DNA of 13,776 nt from the NCBI GenBank assembly GCA_031279735.1, contig JAITHX010000120.1:1-13776 (forward strand), in the 5' to 3' direction. Below, piece by piece: positions 1 to 7,610 of the stretch (positions within the stretch are counted from its first letter, which is position 1; each line of letters begins with the position of its first letter). Under the pieces are notes generated by a model. That model was not told where the DNA came from. It searched no databases and saw nothing but the letters and a program-made list of their open reading frames with translations. The stretch is from Prevotellaceae bacterium (GTDB lineage: Bacteria; Bacteroidota; Bacteroidia; Bacteroidales; UBA932). The translations under genes and the position numbers were made by a program.

Positions 1-1
1 A

Positions 2-475
2 AACGCCGACGACGAAAAACCCGTGTATGCAAGCCTGAAAAAGGGGCTGCTTCTGGAAACCATAACGCTGGAGGAGGCAATCAAACTCTTCGATCTCCCG
101 CGACAAATCGGCGAATACAACGGCGAAGAACTGACCGTTTCGATAGGACGTTTCGGACCTTACGTCAAGTTCGGAAAGCAGTTCGCATCCCTCAAAAAGG
201 AGGACGATCCGTACACCATTTCGAAGGAACGAGCGGTAGAACTCATTGAAGAGAAATTAACAAAAGATAAGGAAAGATTAATACGGGACTTCGGCGAAAT
301 AAGAATACTCAACGGTCGATTCGGACCGTACATTTCCTACAGCGGAAACAATTACAAAATTCCGAAAGGCACCGACTGTTCCGCAATGACGCGGGAAAAC
401 TGTATGGAATTGATTGAGAAACAAGGCGAGAAACCCGCAAAGACAAAAAGCGCAAAAACAAAGAAAACACGTTAA
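2..475 (+). CDS. topA: DNA topoisomerase I, C-terminal part (partial, runs off left edge)
   Basis: The reading frame is open from the first bases of the window to the TAA at 473-475, so this is the 3' end of a gene that begins outside. It carries two copies of the topoisomerase C-terminal repeat typical of bacterial TopA, each centred on GRFGPY (about positions 148-165 and 313-330), followed by K-x-G/P-K segments and a lysine-rich tail (KTKSAKTKKTR). TopA is a type IA enzyme that relaxes negative supercoils; these terminal repeats bind DNA, while the catalytic tyrosine domain lies outside the window. The GTG at 23 is only an internal valine codon and should not be used as a start. The next gene begins 4 bp after the stop, which suggests co-transcription. 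Confidence 0.93.
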   Translation, partial: NADDEKPVYASLKKGLLLETITLEEAIKLFDLPRQIGEYNGEELTVSIGRFGPYVKFGKQFASLKKEDDPYTISKERAVELIEEKLTKDKERLIRDFGEIRILNGRFGPYISYSGNNYKIPKGTDCSAMTRENCMELIEKQGEKPAKTKSAKTKKTR

Positions 476-479
476 GGGC

Positions 480-1550
480 ATGACGAATATATTCAACACA
501 ATCGAACCCGTAGATAAAACTCTTTTCGGCAAGCAGCCGGAGAAGTCAAAGTATTTATTTGTCAACGGAATTGATTTTGTGGAAAAAAAGCTGCCCGAAA
601 CAAAAATAGCTCTGCTCGGCGCGGGAACTTCCCTGAATCCCGTGAGAGAGCATTTGTACTCGATGTACTTTCCCTACAATATAACTATAGGCGACTTGGG
701 CGACCTTCCGGCAAAAAAGAAGGACAAGCTGCCGGAAATATTGAGATCATTGATGGATAACGGGGTATTTACGATTGTCGCGGGAAATTCCTCCGATACC
801 TTCGGTCGGTGTTTCGAATCGCTTGCACAAACAGGGAGCAAGGTCTCGCTGAGCTGTCTGACGCCTGCGATTACGCAAAACGATTTTACGGACTATCTGT
901 TGAACGCAAAGCGCGAATCGCTGTCCGACTTAACCCTCATGGCTTATCAGACCTATCTGAGCGATCCTGAAATATTAACCGCTCTGGAAAGCAATTATTT
1001 CGAGACGTTGAGGCTCGGAAAGTTCAGAGAGGATCCCAAAGTCTATGAGCCGCCGTTGCGCGATTCGGAGATGCTGCACATGGATTTTGCATCACTGAAG
1101 GCATCCGAAGTTCAATCGTGTTCGGAAAGCGGCGTAAACGGACTGTATTCCGAAGAGATGTGCACGATTGCCAGATATGCCGGACTGTCGGACAAAATGA
1201 AGCTGGTTAATATATTTTCACGAAAAAATCTTAAAGAAAACAAACGAACAAACGAATTAATCGCGCAAATCGTATGGCATATTGCCGAAGGATGCGTTCA
1301 CCGCGTCAAGGAAGACACGTTAAATAACGTTAATGGAATCAAAAAGATTATTGTAAATATAGAAACTCCGCCGACCCAATTGATTTTTTATCATAGCAAC
1401 AGAACAAATCGCTGGTGGATAGAGGTTAAGGAGAGAGGCGCCGATAGCCCTCCCGTTATTGTCGCCTGTACGGAATACGATTACAAAACCGCTTGTAAAC
1501 ACGAGATTCCATTAAAATGGATATGGTACAGACAAAAATTATCGAGTTGA
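480..1550 (+). CDS. Arginase/formimidoylglutamase-like protein, probably catalytically inactive
   Basis: The protein has 356 residues when started at ATG 480; an in-frame ATG at 414 lies inside topA and is less likely. The overall pattern follows the ureohydrolase (arginase/agmatinase/formimidoylglutamase) family as found in Bacteroidota. There is an early Rossmann-like segment IALLGAGTSLNPVREHLY (43-60), then GLYSEEMCTIARYAGLSDK (221-239), AQIVWHIAEG (262-271) and a C-terminal FYHSNRTNRWWIEV (303-316). These match the family's P-x-Gl-x-x-EE and RxxRWWMEV regions. The segments that normally hold the two manganese ions look degenerate: AGNSSD (101-106) sits where GGxxD/H is expected, LSCLTPAIT (124-132) where DxxxD is expected, and HMDFASLKASE (200-210) where S-x-D-x-D is expected. 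I infer a non-catalytic or altered homologue. A topA/arginase-like/T9SS arrangement recurs in this phylum as far as I remember, but no role is known to me. Confidence 0.72.
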   Translation: MTNIFNTIEPVDKTLFGKQPEKSKYLFVNGIDFVEKKLPETKIALLGAGTSLNPVREHLYSMYFPYNITIGDLGDLPAKKKDKLPEILRSLMDNGVFTIVAGNSSDTFGRCFESLAQTGSKVSLSCLTPAITQNDFTDYLLNAKRESLSDLTLMAYQTYLSDPEILTALESNYFETLRLGKFREDPKVYEPPLRDSEMLHMDFASLKASEVQSCSESGVNGLYSEEMCTIARYAGLSDKMKLVNIFSRKNLKENKRTNELIAQIVWHIAEGCVHRVKEDTLNNVNGIKKIIVNIETPPTQLIFYHSNRTNRWWIEVKERGADSPPVIVACTEYDYKTACKHEIPLKWIWYRQKLSS

Positions 1551-1589
1551 ATTTTTTAACATACATTAAAAAAGACAAAATTAATGCAC

Positions 1590-1620
1590 TTGGTTATTAA
1601 AAATAAAACAACTTACTTTG
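1590..1620 (+). promoter_or_regulatory. Putative Bacteroidota-type promoter for the T9SS operon
   Basis: TTGG at 1590-1593 and TTACTTTG at 1613-1620 resemble the phylum's -33 TTG/TTTG and -7 TAnnTTTG elements; the second box has one mismatch (T for A at its second base). The gap between TTG and the -7 box is 20 bp, within the usual range. Transcription would start near 1625-1630, about 35 bases before ATG 1662. The motif is short and AT-rich DNA gives chance matches, so this remains a prediction. Confidence 0.5.
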
Positions 1621-1661
1621 CACAAAGTTTACAACTCAATTTTGGTTTGAGAAAAGTAATA

Positions 1662-2579
1662 ATGTTCTTTTTATTGATGTTATGTCGGGGATATGTTTTT
1701 TCGCAAAGCGATATGATGTTCAGCCAGACGGCTTTTAATCCCGCGTTCGTCAATCCGGGATACGCCGGCAGCGACACGAGCAATTACTATAACGTCATAG
1801 CGATGAGTCGAATCCTGACTTCCGGGCTTGAAAAGGCTCCTAACGTCACGATTCTGAACGTAAACGGACCTCTGCACATCGGAAGCGCAAAGGGCGGAGT
1901 GAGCTTCTCGTTCTGCAACGACCAGTCGGGTTTCCTTTCTACTCCGGCATTTAATCTAGGATATGCATATAAAACCAGATTAGGAAAAGGTTCTTTAGGG
2001 TTAGGTCTATCAGCGGGAGTATTTTTCAGTACGCTGGAATCGGAAGGGTGGGTATTGCCCGACGGAAATACGGATCCCTTAATCCCCACGGGAAAGAACT
2101 CGAAGCAGAGTTTTGATCTGGGCTTGGGGCTATACTATGCGGGCGACCGATTCTATGCGGGTTTATCCGTCACGCATCTGGTTCGTCCGACGATGGTTCA
2201 GGGCGACAATGCAGTTCGGGTGCCGCGAAATTATTATCTGATGGCGGGATACCGCCTCGCGCTCGACAATCCCGACATCGAAATTCGCCCGTCGGCGCTG
2301 ATGCTTACCGATCTGGGCACATTCGGCTTTTCGATGAACGCATTGTTGTTCTACCGAAATAAATTGTGGGCGGGATTGGATTACCGCATCAAAAATTCGC
2401 TGGCTCTCGTTGCGGGAATGAATATTCTTCCCGACCTCAGACTGGGTTATTCGTACGGATACAATACGGCTCTGCTGAGCAGGTTTTCCGGCGGGAACCA
2501 CGAAATTATGCTGACTTATAAGTTCTTTGTTTACATCAATAGAGAAAAGCTGAAGTATAAAAGTATAAGATATTTATAA
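1662..2579 (+). CDS. porP: Type IX secretion system outer-membrane protein PorP/SprF family
   Basis: The product has 305 residues from ATG 1662. The frame is open from an ATG at 1584, but that start lies upstream of the putative promoter and would place 26 residues before the signal peptide. From 1662 the protein begins MFFLLMLCRGYVFSQ, a short signal peptide with probable cleavage near the S-Q junction. The mature start SQSDMMFSQTAFNPAFVNPGYAG (14-36) carries the PorP/SprF hallmark of QxxxFNPAxxNPAxAG type. The rest is a series of amphipathic beta strands with family segments GGVSFSF, GLGLSAGVFF and LRLGYSYGYNT, ending in an aromatic final strand (HEIMLTYKFFVY) as in outer-membrane beta barrels. 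PorP acts with the PorK/PorN ring and the translocon; some family members anchor cargo or adhesins. It is first in a tight block, with porK starting 10 bp downstream. Confidence 0.9.
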   Translation: MFFLLMLCRGYVFSQSDMMFSQTAFNPAFVNPGYAGSDTSNYYNVIAMSRILTSGLEKAPNVTILNVNGPLHIGSAKGGVSFSFCNDQSGFLSTPAFNLGYAYKTRLGKGSLGLGLSAGVFFSTLESEGWVLPDGNTDPLIPTGKNSKQSFDLGLGLYYAGDRFYAGLSVTHLVRPTMVQGDNAVRVPRNYYLMAGYRLALDNPDIEIRPSALMLTDLGTFGFSMNALLFYRNKLWAGLDYRIKNSLALVAGMNILPDLRLGYSYGYNTALLSRFSGGNHEIMLTYKFFVYINREKLKYKSIRYL

Positions 2580-2589
2580 AAATTGTAAA

Positions 2590-3921
2590 ATGAAGAAGTT
2601 TTTGTTTTTACTTACATTGTCTTTCCTTTTTGCACCCTCCTGTAGCAAAAACAGCAAGAGCAAAGGAAAAGGATTCGAGGCTCAGCCCAACGATATGATT
2701 TATGTGCCGAGAGGCTCATTCGAGATGGGTTCCAACGACGAAGATGTTGTGTGGGCTATGAATGCACCCTTGAAGCGAAGAACCGTTGACGGGTTCTGGA
2801 TGGATCAAACTGAGGTTACAAATCTTGCTTACAGGCAGTTTGTACAATGGACGGCAGATTCTGTTCAACGACGGATGCTTGCCGAAGGCGGAGTTGACGG
2901 GTTTGTCGTCGAAAGCGAATATGACGACGAAGATGACGAACCGGAAGATCTCCCGCTGAACTACAAAACGAAATTAGCAGGCGCTCCCAAACAGAAGGGT
3001 TTCGACGACCAATATCCGGTACTGAAAGAATCCGGCTATTACTACTCCAAAGGGGAATCGCTGGGTCAAAAAAGAGCTGTGGACGTTCGAAAACTTTATT
3101 ACGAACACAAATGGTTCGACTTGCATCAGGCAGCCCAGTCGAGGTGGAACCCGAAAGAAGAACGCTACGTGGGCAAGGTCATGGACACTGACGGCAACAT
3201 TACCGATGTTGTGGACAGAAGTTCCTTCATTATGAAGGAAAAAATTCCCGTGTACCCCGACACTCTGGTCTGGATTCGCGATTTTCATTTCTCGTTCAAC
3301 GATCCTTTGGCTATTTCCTATTTCTCGCATCCGGCATACAATTATTATCCGGTTGTGGGCGTTTCGTGGAAACAGGCTACCGCCTACTGCGACTGGAGAA
3401 CGCAACACGTCAACGAAAAAAAATACAAGAACCAGTATATACCTCACGCTTACAGACTGCCCATGGAGGTGGAATACGAATACGCGGCGCGCGGAGGTCT
3501 CGACGGAAACTTGTACCCGTGGGGCAGTCTCTACAATACCAACCGAAACGGCTGTTTTCTGGCGAACTTCAAGCCTCAGAGGGGAGATTACGCGCTCGAC
3601 GGCTTCACGAGAACCGCTCCGGTGGCTCAATACGAACCGAATGATTTCGGACTGTACGACATGGCGGGCAATGTATCCGAGTGGGTCGGCGACGCTTACG
3701 ACGAAAACTCCTACGAATCCACTCACGACCTGGTGCCTATATATCACCACGACGTAAAGGAAAAAGACAAAATGACGCAAAAGCGCAAATGTCTCAGAGG
3801 CGGTTCATGGAAGGACGTATCGTATTTTCTGCAATGCGGCGCAAGGGATTACGAATATCAGGACAGCGCGCGCAGTTACGTGGGATTCAGAACCGTGAGA
3901 GATGCGCCGGTTTTGAAATAA
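2590..3921 (+). CDS. porK: T9SS lipoprotein PorK/GldK (FGE-sulfatase-like fold)
   Basis: This is a lipoprotein of 443 residues: the signal sequence MKKFLFLLTLSFLFAPSC gives lipidation at Cys18, followed by a polar serine/lysine linker. A formylglycine-generating-enzyme-like domain then runs from about 36 (MIYVPRGSFEMGSND) to the end, with WMDQTEVTNLAYRQF, VVGVSWKQATAYCDWR, YRLPMEVEYEYAARGG, FGLYDMAGNVSEWV and LRGGSW (402-407). A long insert (about 95-235) interrupts the fold, as in other GldK proteins. At the position of the two catalytic cysteines of true FGE, just after GGSW, the sequence reads KDVSYFLQ, so no active site is present. PorK is known to be structural: it forms a large periplasmic ring with PorN attached to the outer membrane. 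It follows porP after 10 bp, and porL starts 67 bp later. Confidence 0.95.
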   Translation: MKKFLFLLTLSFLFAPSCSKNSKSKGKGFEAQPNDMIYVPRGSFEMGSNDEDVVWAMNAPLKRRTVDGFWMDQTEVTNLAYRQFVQWTADSVQRRMLAEGGVDGFVVESEYDDEDDEPEDLPLNYKTKLAGAPKQKGFDDQYPVLKESGYYYSKGESLGQKRAVDVRKLYYEHKWFDLHQAAQSRWNPKEERYVGKVMDTDGNITDVVDRSSFIMKEKIPVYPDTLVWIRDFHFSFNDPLAISYFSHPAYNYYPVVGVSWKQATAYCDWRTQHVNEKKYKNQYIPHAYRLPMEVEYEYAARGGLDGNLYPWGSLYNTNRNGCFLANFKPQRGDYALDGFTRTAPVAQYEPNDFGLYDMAGNVSEWVGDAYDENSYESTHDLVPIYHHDVKEKDKMTQKRKCLRGGSWKDVSYFLQCGARDYEYQDSARSYVGFRTVRDAPVLK

Positions 3922-3988
3922 GACTTTGAAATAAAAAGCAGTAATAAATATCAACAATTATAAGTAAAACTAATAAAAAAGGATTAAT

Positions 3989-4840
3989 ATGAGTGTGTTT
4001 GAATCTAAAGTTTGGAAGCGTTGCTTAGCTGTTGCCTACGGATTGGGCGCGGCGGTGGTTATTCTCGGAGCGCTGTTTAAAATCTTGCACCTTACGGGGG
4101 CTAACGTTATGCTAATGGCGGGAATGTTGACTGAGGTCTTTATTTTCGCAATATCGGCATTTGAACCTCTTCCCAAAGAATACCACTGGGAAACGGTTTT
4201 TCCGGAGTTCAACGATAAAAACGGAAACCACGACTCCCCCAATCAGGAGGGCGGCAGCGGCGGAGGTCGTCCTCGTCGCATTCAGGGCGGCGGCGGATAC
4301 ACCGATGTCATAGATAAATCGACTGCCGACGACTTGAAAAGCGGAATCAAAACGTTCTCCGAATCCATATCGCGCATGTCCGGTGTGGCTAATCTGGCGG
4401 AAGCGGCATCGGAACTGACGGGCAAAATTCACGCCGCGTCGGGTTCGTTCGTTTCGCTGGGCGATTCGGCAAACAATCTGGCGGACTCGTACAGCAAAAA
4501 CGCTCAGTCCATCCAGCATCTCAGCGAGCAGTCGAAACTTGGACTGGAACAGATACACTCGGGGTACGAATATTATCGCAGTCAGCTCGACAAACTCGGT
4601 CACACGATGGGAGCGCTCAATTCGTCATACGAATTGTATCTGCAGGAAACAAAAAGACTGCAAAACGATTATGTGATGCTGAACGAAGACTTGCAGCGCC
4701 TGCTCGGAAACGTCAATGTAACCATAAGCGAAACCCAGAAACTTGGAACTCAGATGGTCGGACTGAACAACAATGTCGAAAATCTGAACTCCATCTACGG
4801 AAGCATGCTTACGGCTGTAAACTCCGTATTGAACAGATAA
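3989..4840 (+). CDS. porL: T9SS motor inner-membrane protein PorL/GldL
   Basis: The protein has 283 residues. Two transmembrane helices (about 12-32 and 38-57) form an N-terminal hairpin carrying the family segment GALFKILHLTGANVMLMAG (27-45). Charged residues lie in or beside the membrane: Lys31, His34, Glu49 in the second helix and Glu59 at its end. Glu49 and Glu59 fall at the numbers I recall for the functionally important glutamates of flavobacterial GldL, which together with GldM forms a proton-driven rotary motor. After EYHWETVFPEF comes a glycine-rich linker (about 88-103) and a long helical cytoplasmic domain with heptad-like leucine spacing to the C-terminus. An AAGGA-like ribosome-binding sequence (3979-3983) lies 5 bases before the ATG, unusual here because neighbouring genes lack one. 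porM follows 30 bp downstream. Confidence 0.95.
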   Translation: MSVFESKVWKRCLAVAYGLGAAVVILGALFKILHLTGANVMLMAGMLTEVFIFAISAFEPLPKEYHWETVFPEFNDKNGNHDSPNQEGGSGGGRPRRIQGGGGYTDVIDKSTADDLKSGIKTFSESISRMSGVANLAEAASELTGKIHAASGSFVSLGDSANNLADSYSKNAQSIQHLSEQSKLGLEQIHSGYEYYRSQLDKLGHTMGALNSSYELYLQETKRLQNDYVMLNEDLQRLLGNVNVTISETQKLGTQMVGLNNNVENLNSIYGSMLTAVNSVLNR

Positions 4841-4870
4841 AATTTTCATCGATAACTTATTTGACTTGCT

Positions 4871-6439
4871 ATGGCTGGAGGAAATTTGACACCGAGGCAG
4901 AAAATGATCAACATGATGTATTTGGTGCTGACCGCAATGTTGGCGCTGAATGTTTCCGCCGAAATATTGGATGCTTTTGCAAAAATCGAAAAAGGACTGG
5001 AGCAGACCATCGTCATTACAAACGACAACAATGAACATACTCTTGCTCTTTTTGAAGATGCGGTTGCAGCAATGGGCGAAAAAGCATTGCCTTGGAAAGA
5101 AAAAGCTGAAATGACCAGAAAAAAGACAAAGGAAATTGCCGCTTACATACGAGACCTCAAAATGGAAATCGTACGTCTCGGCGACGGAGCTAATTCTCTT
5201 GCCATTGTGGACAACAGAATCGAGGCTGACAATATCGAGGCTAAGGATGACCGGGAATCGGTACACAACGTGATGCTGGGCGTCAACAGCGACGGAAAAG
5301 CATACGAACTGAGAAAAAAGCTGATGGAATTTAGAGATTTTCTTCTCTCCAATGTGGCGGAGGACAACCCTAATCTGAAGGCGACGATAACCGGACTGCT
5401 GGATTTTAAGCCTTCGTCGCGAATAGGAATAGATATCAGGGACTGGGAAACTTTTACGTTTTACGATACTCCCATGATTTCCGCCATCGCTCTGCTCAGC
5501 AAAATGGAGGTCGATGTTCTGAACTGCGAGAGTTCCACTCTCGAATATCTTAAAAACCAGATAGGCAAAAAGGATATCAAAATCTCGGACATCGAAGCGG
5601 CGGTCAGCAACCCTAACGGCACCATAATGAAGGGATCGTCGAGCGAAGCGGAAGTGTTTCTGGCGGCATACGACAAAAACATGCAGGCTACGGCATACGT
5701 GGGAGGCAGAGCCGTTCCGGTGCGAAACGGCAAGGCGGTTATCCCGTTTTCGGGCAATACCATCGGACCGAATATAATTACGGGCTACATAGCCTACAAG
5801 GACGGTGAAGGCGCAGACAAACGCAAAAACTTCAAAATCGAATACATGGTGGTCGAACCTTCGCTGGCGGTGTCGCCAACCAAAATGAACGTCTTTTATC
5901 TCGGCGTCGATAACCCGGTTGACGTTTCCGTTTCGGGAGTACCGCAAGCGGCGGTAAAGGTAAACATATCGGGCGGCGCTTCGATAGCTCCGTCGGGCGC
6001 GGGCGGTTCCTACATCGTAAGGCCGGCTCAAATCGGCAAATGCGCCATTTCGGTCACCGCAACCATCAACGGAGAAGTCAAAAACATGGGTTCGAGAGAA
6101 TTTCGCGTAAAAAGAGTTCCTTCGCCCGTTCCCTCGCTGTATAACGTCACGGGCAAAAACGTAACGAGAGGACAGTTGGCAACCGTACAGGGCGTTGTGG
6201 CAAAAATGCCGGAAGACTTCGATTTCGACCTGAAAATAGACGTAGTGTCGTTTACCATAAGCGTCGTCGAGGGCGGTTTCGTTCGCGAAGCCTCGTCGTC
6301 GAGCAACAGATTTACGTCCGAACAGCGGCAAATCATGGAAAAAGTCAAAACTAATTCTCGTCTCTACATCACGGACATTAGAGCGAAAGCGCCGGACGGA
6401 ATACGAGAATTACTCGACATATCGTATAAAGTTCAATAA
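4871..6439 (+). CDS. porM: T9SS motor protein PorM/GldM
   Basis: The protein has 522 residues and starts MAGGNLTPRQKMINMMYLVL, the conserved GldM/PorM N-terminus, which fixes the start although no Shine-Dalgarno sequence is visible. Arg9 lies just before the single transmembrane helix (about 13-31) and matches the arginine thought to pair with the GldL glutamate. The large remainder is periplasmic. A helical first domain reaches to about 220 (DGANSLAIVDNRIEADN near 104-120), followed by beta-rich Ig-like domains, the last ones with segments VEPSLAVSPTKMNVFYLGVDNPV and GREFRVKRVPSPVP-type sequence (near 417-425). Known GldM/PorM dimers form a shaft that spans the periplasm and drives the PorK/PorN ring using proton flow through PorL. 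Length and order are normal for the family. porN begins 24 bp after the stop. Confidence 0.95.
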   Translation: MAGGNLTPRQKMINMMYLVLTAMLALNVSAEILDAFAKIEKGLEQTIVITNDNNEHTLALFEDAVAAMGEKALPWKEKAEMTRKKTKEIAAYIRDLKMEIVRLGDGANSLAIVDNRIEADNIEAKDDRESVHNVMLGVNSDGKAYELRKKLMEFRDFLLSNVAEDNPNLKATITGLLDFKPSSRIGIDIRDWETFTFYDTPMISAIALLSKMEVDVLNCESSTLEYLKNQIGKKDIKISDIEAAVSNPNGTIMKGSSSEAEVFLAAYDKNMQATAYVGGRAVPVRNGKAVIPFSGNTIGPNIITGYIAYKDGEGADKRKNFKIEYMVVEPSLAVSPTKMNVFYLGVDNPVDVSVSGVPQAAVKVNISGGASIAPSGAGGSYIVRPAQIGKCAISVTATINGEVKNMGSREFRVKRVPSPVPSLYNVTGKNVTRGQLATVQGVVAKMPEDFDFDLKIDVVSFTISVVEGGFVREASSSSNRFTSEQRQIMEKVKTNSRLYITDIRAKAPDGIRELLDISYKVQ

Positions 6440-6463
6440 TTAATCATAGAAAATACAAAGAAC

Positions 6464-7471
6464 ATGAGAAAGTTTATAATTTTTTGCATATCAATTGCAT
6501 TGTTCCTATCCTTCAATGCGTATGCGCAGGACGATTCCCAGAACTACAATCAGACAGACGATTCCTCGCAACAAAACAGCGGATACGCTCAGAACGAACT
6601 AACTATCGGAAGTTCGAGCGAAGCGGAAACAACGGAGGAGGAAGCGGAAGAAGAAGCGGAAGAAGTGAAACACATGGTTCCGCGAACAACCTTTATCAAG
6701 CGAGCTCTGGTTAAGGAAAAGAAGCCGATGGAATATGCGGAAGTCAGCGAGGAGAACGTAATATGGTCGGAGATTGTCTGGCGATTCATAGACAGCAGAG
6801 AGCGCATAAACAATCATCTCTACTATCCCACCGAAGAAATGAACAATCGCAAAAGCTTGGCGCAGGCGCTGATTCACGGAGTCAGAACCAAGAAGATTCT
6901 CGCTTACGACGATGAAGAATTTAGAACCCGAATCAGCTATTCCCAGATCATGGAACGCATGGACGCCAAGGCAAAGGAAATAAGGGAAGAAAAGATGGAC
7001 GGATCGGGCGATACCGTATTCGTTCGCAAAGAGCCTGTCGACTGGAAACAGATTCGCGAATTTTACGTGAAGGAAGAGTGGTTTTTCGACAAAAAACATT
7101 CGAGAATGAATGTCCGAATCATCGGAATATGTCCCATCAGAGTTTTCTCGAAAAAACTGAATGTGAGCGAGGATGACGATGCCGCTTCCGGCGAGGAAGT
7201 ACGTTCGGCTTTGTTCTGGGTCTATTTTCCCGAAGCGAGAAGAGTGCTGGCAAACACTATATGTTACACGGGCAAAAACCAGACGGCAAACATTTCCTTC
7301 GACGACATTTTCTATAAAAGATATTTTTCGTCGAAAATAATCAGAGTTTCAAATGCATCGAACGACCGCAGAATCGAAGATTATACCTCCAACGGATGGG
7401 AATCCGTGATGGAATCGGAAAGAATAAAAAACGAACTGCTTAAAATGGAAAGTGATTTCTGGAGTTTTTAA
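6464..7471 (+). CDS. porN: T9SS ring protein PorN/GldN
   Basis: The protein has 335 residues with a classical signal peptide, MRKFIIFCISIALFLSFNAYA, cleaved before Gln22. A polar Asn/Gln/Ser stretch (23-52) leads to a run of acidic residues (about 53-68, mostly Glu with Ala). The GldN domain begins at RTTFIKRALVKEKKPMEYA (74-92). Family landmarks follow: ENVIWSEIVWRFIDSRE, NHLYYPTEEMNNRKSLAQ, EWFFDKKHSRMNVRIIGICP and FWVYFPEARRVLAN. PorN binds the lipoprotein PorK to build the periplasmic ring. The acidic N-terminal spacer is more repetitive than I expect for the family; it may be a flexible linker. This is the last gene of the block: no gene follows within 139 bp and a strong hairpin stands 67 bp downstream. 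Confidence 0.94.
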   Translation: MRKFIIFCISIALFLSFNAYAQDDSQNYNQTDDSSQQNSGYAQNELTIGSSSEAETTEEEAEEEAEEVKHMVPRTTFIKRALVKEKKPMEYAEVSEENVIWSEIVWRFIDSRERINNHLYYPTEEMNNRKSLAQALIHGVRTKKILAYDDEEFRTRISYSQIMERMDAKAKEIREEKMDGSGDTVFVRKEPVDWKQIREFYVKEEWFFDKKHSRMNVRIIGICPIRVFSKKLNVSEDDDAASGEEVRSALFWVYFPEARRVLANTICYTGKNQTANISFDDIFYKRYFSSKIIRVSNASNDRRIEDYTSNGWESVMESERIKNELLKMESDFWSF

Positions 7472-7490
7472 TGCTGGACATACATTCGTT

Positions 7491-7529
7491 AATGTTAGCC
7501 ATACGTTAAAAATTTCAATGTTAGCCATA
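7491..7529. repeat. Two direct copies of a 13-bp sequence
   Basis: AATGTTAGCCATA occurs at 7491-7503 and again, identical, at 7517-7529, a 26-bp period (about 2.5 helical turns). The copies lie between the porN stop and the hairpin at 7538. They could be a paired protein-binding site, a small duplication, or remains of a mobile-element end. I recognise no known operator. Confidence 0.6.
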
Positions 7530-7537
7530 GTGAAAGG

Positions 7538-7564
7538 ACAAGCCTTCGCATAGCGAAGGCTTGT
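7538..7564 (+). terminator. Strong hairpin, likely terminator of the T9SS operon
   Basis: ACAAGCCTTCGC (7538-7549) and GCGAAGGCTTGT (7553-7564) form a perfect 12-bp stem around the loop ATA. It is followed by TGTTTGG, only a weak U tract, so termination may be partial or may act mainly to protect the mRNA end. Confidence 0.75.
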
Positions 7565-7610
7565 TGTTTGGTTCTACTGGGAATTGTGTGAAAAATCCAT
7601 TTTACGATAT

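Noticed and set aside
2974..3780. Minus-strand frame of 268 codons opposite porK
   Set aside because: The plus strand encodes a clear PorK; the antisense product has no signal, domain or sensible start context.
2590..3921. Annotation as an active sulfatase-modifying (formylglycine-generating) enzyme
   Set aside because: The catalytic cysteine positions are absent and the gene sits in the porP-K-L-M-N order, so PorK is the better call.
4625..6331. Open frame of 568 codons on the minus strand opposite porL/porM
   Set aside because: It lies entirely antisense to well-recognised T9SS genes, has a cysteine- and arginine-rich composition with no family pattern, and results from the codon use of the plus-strand genes.
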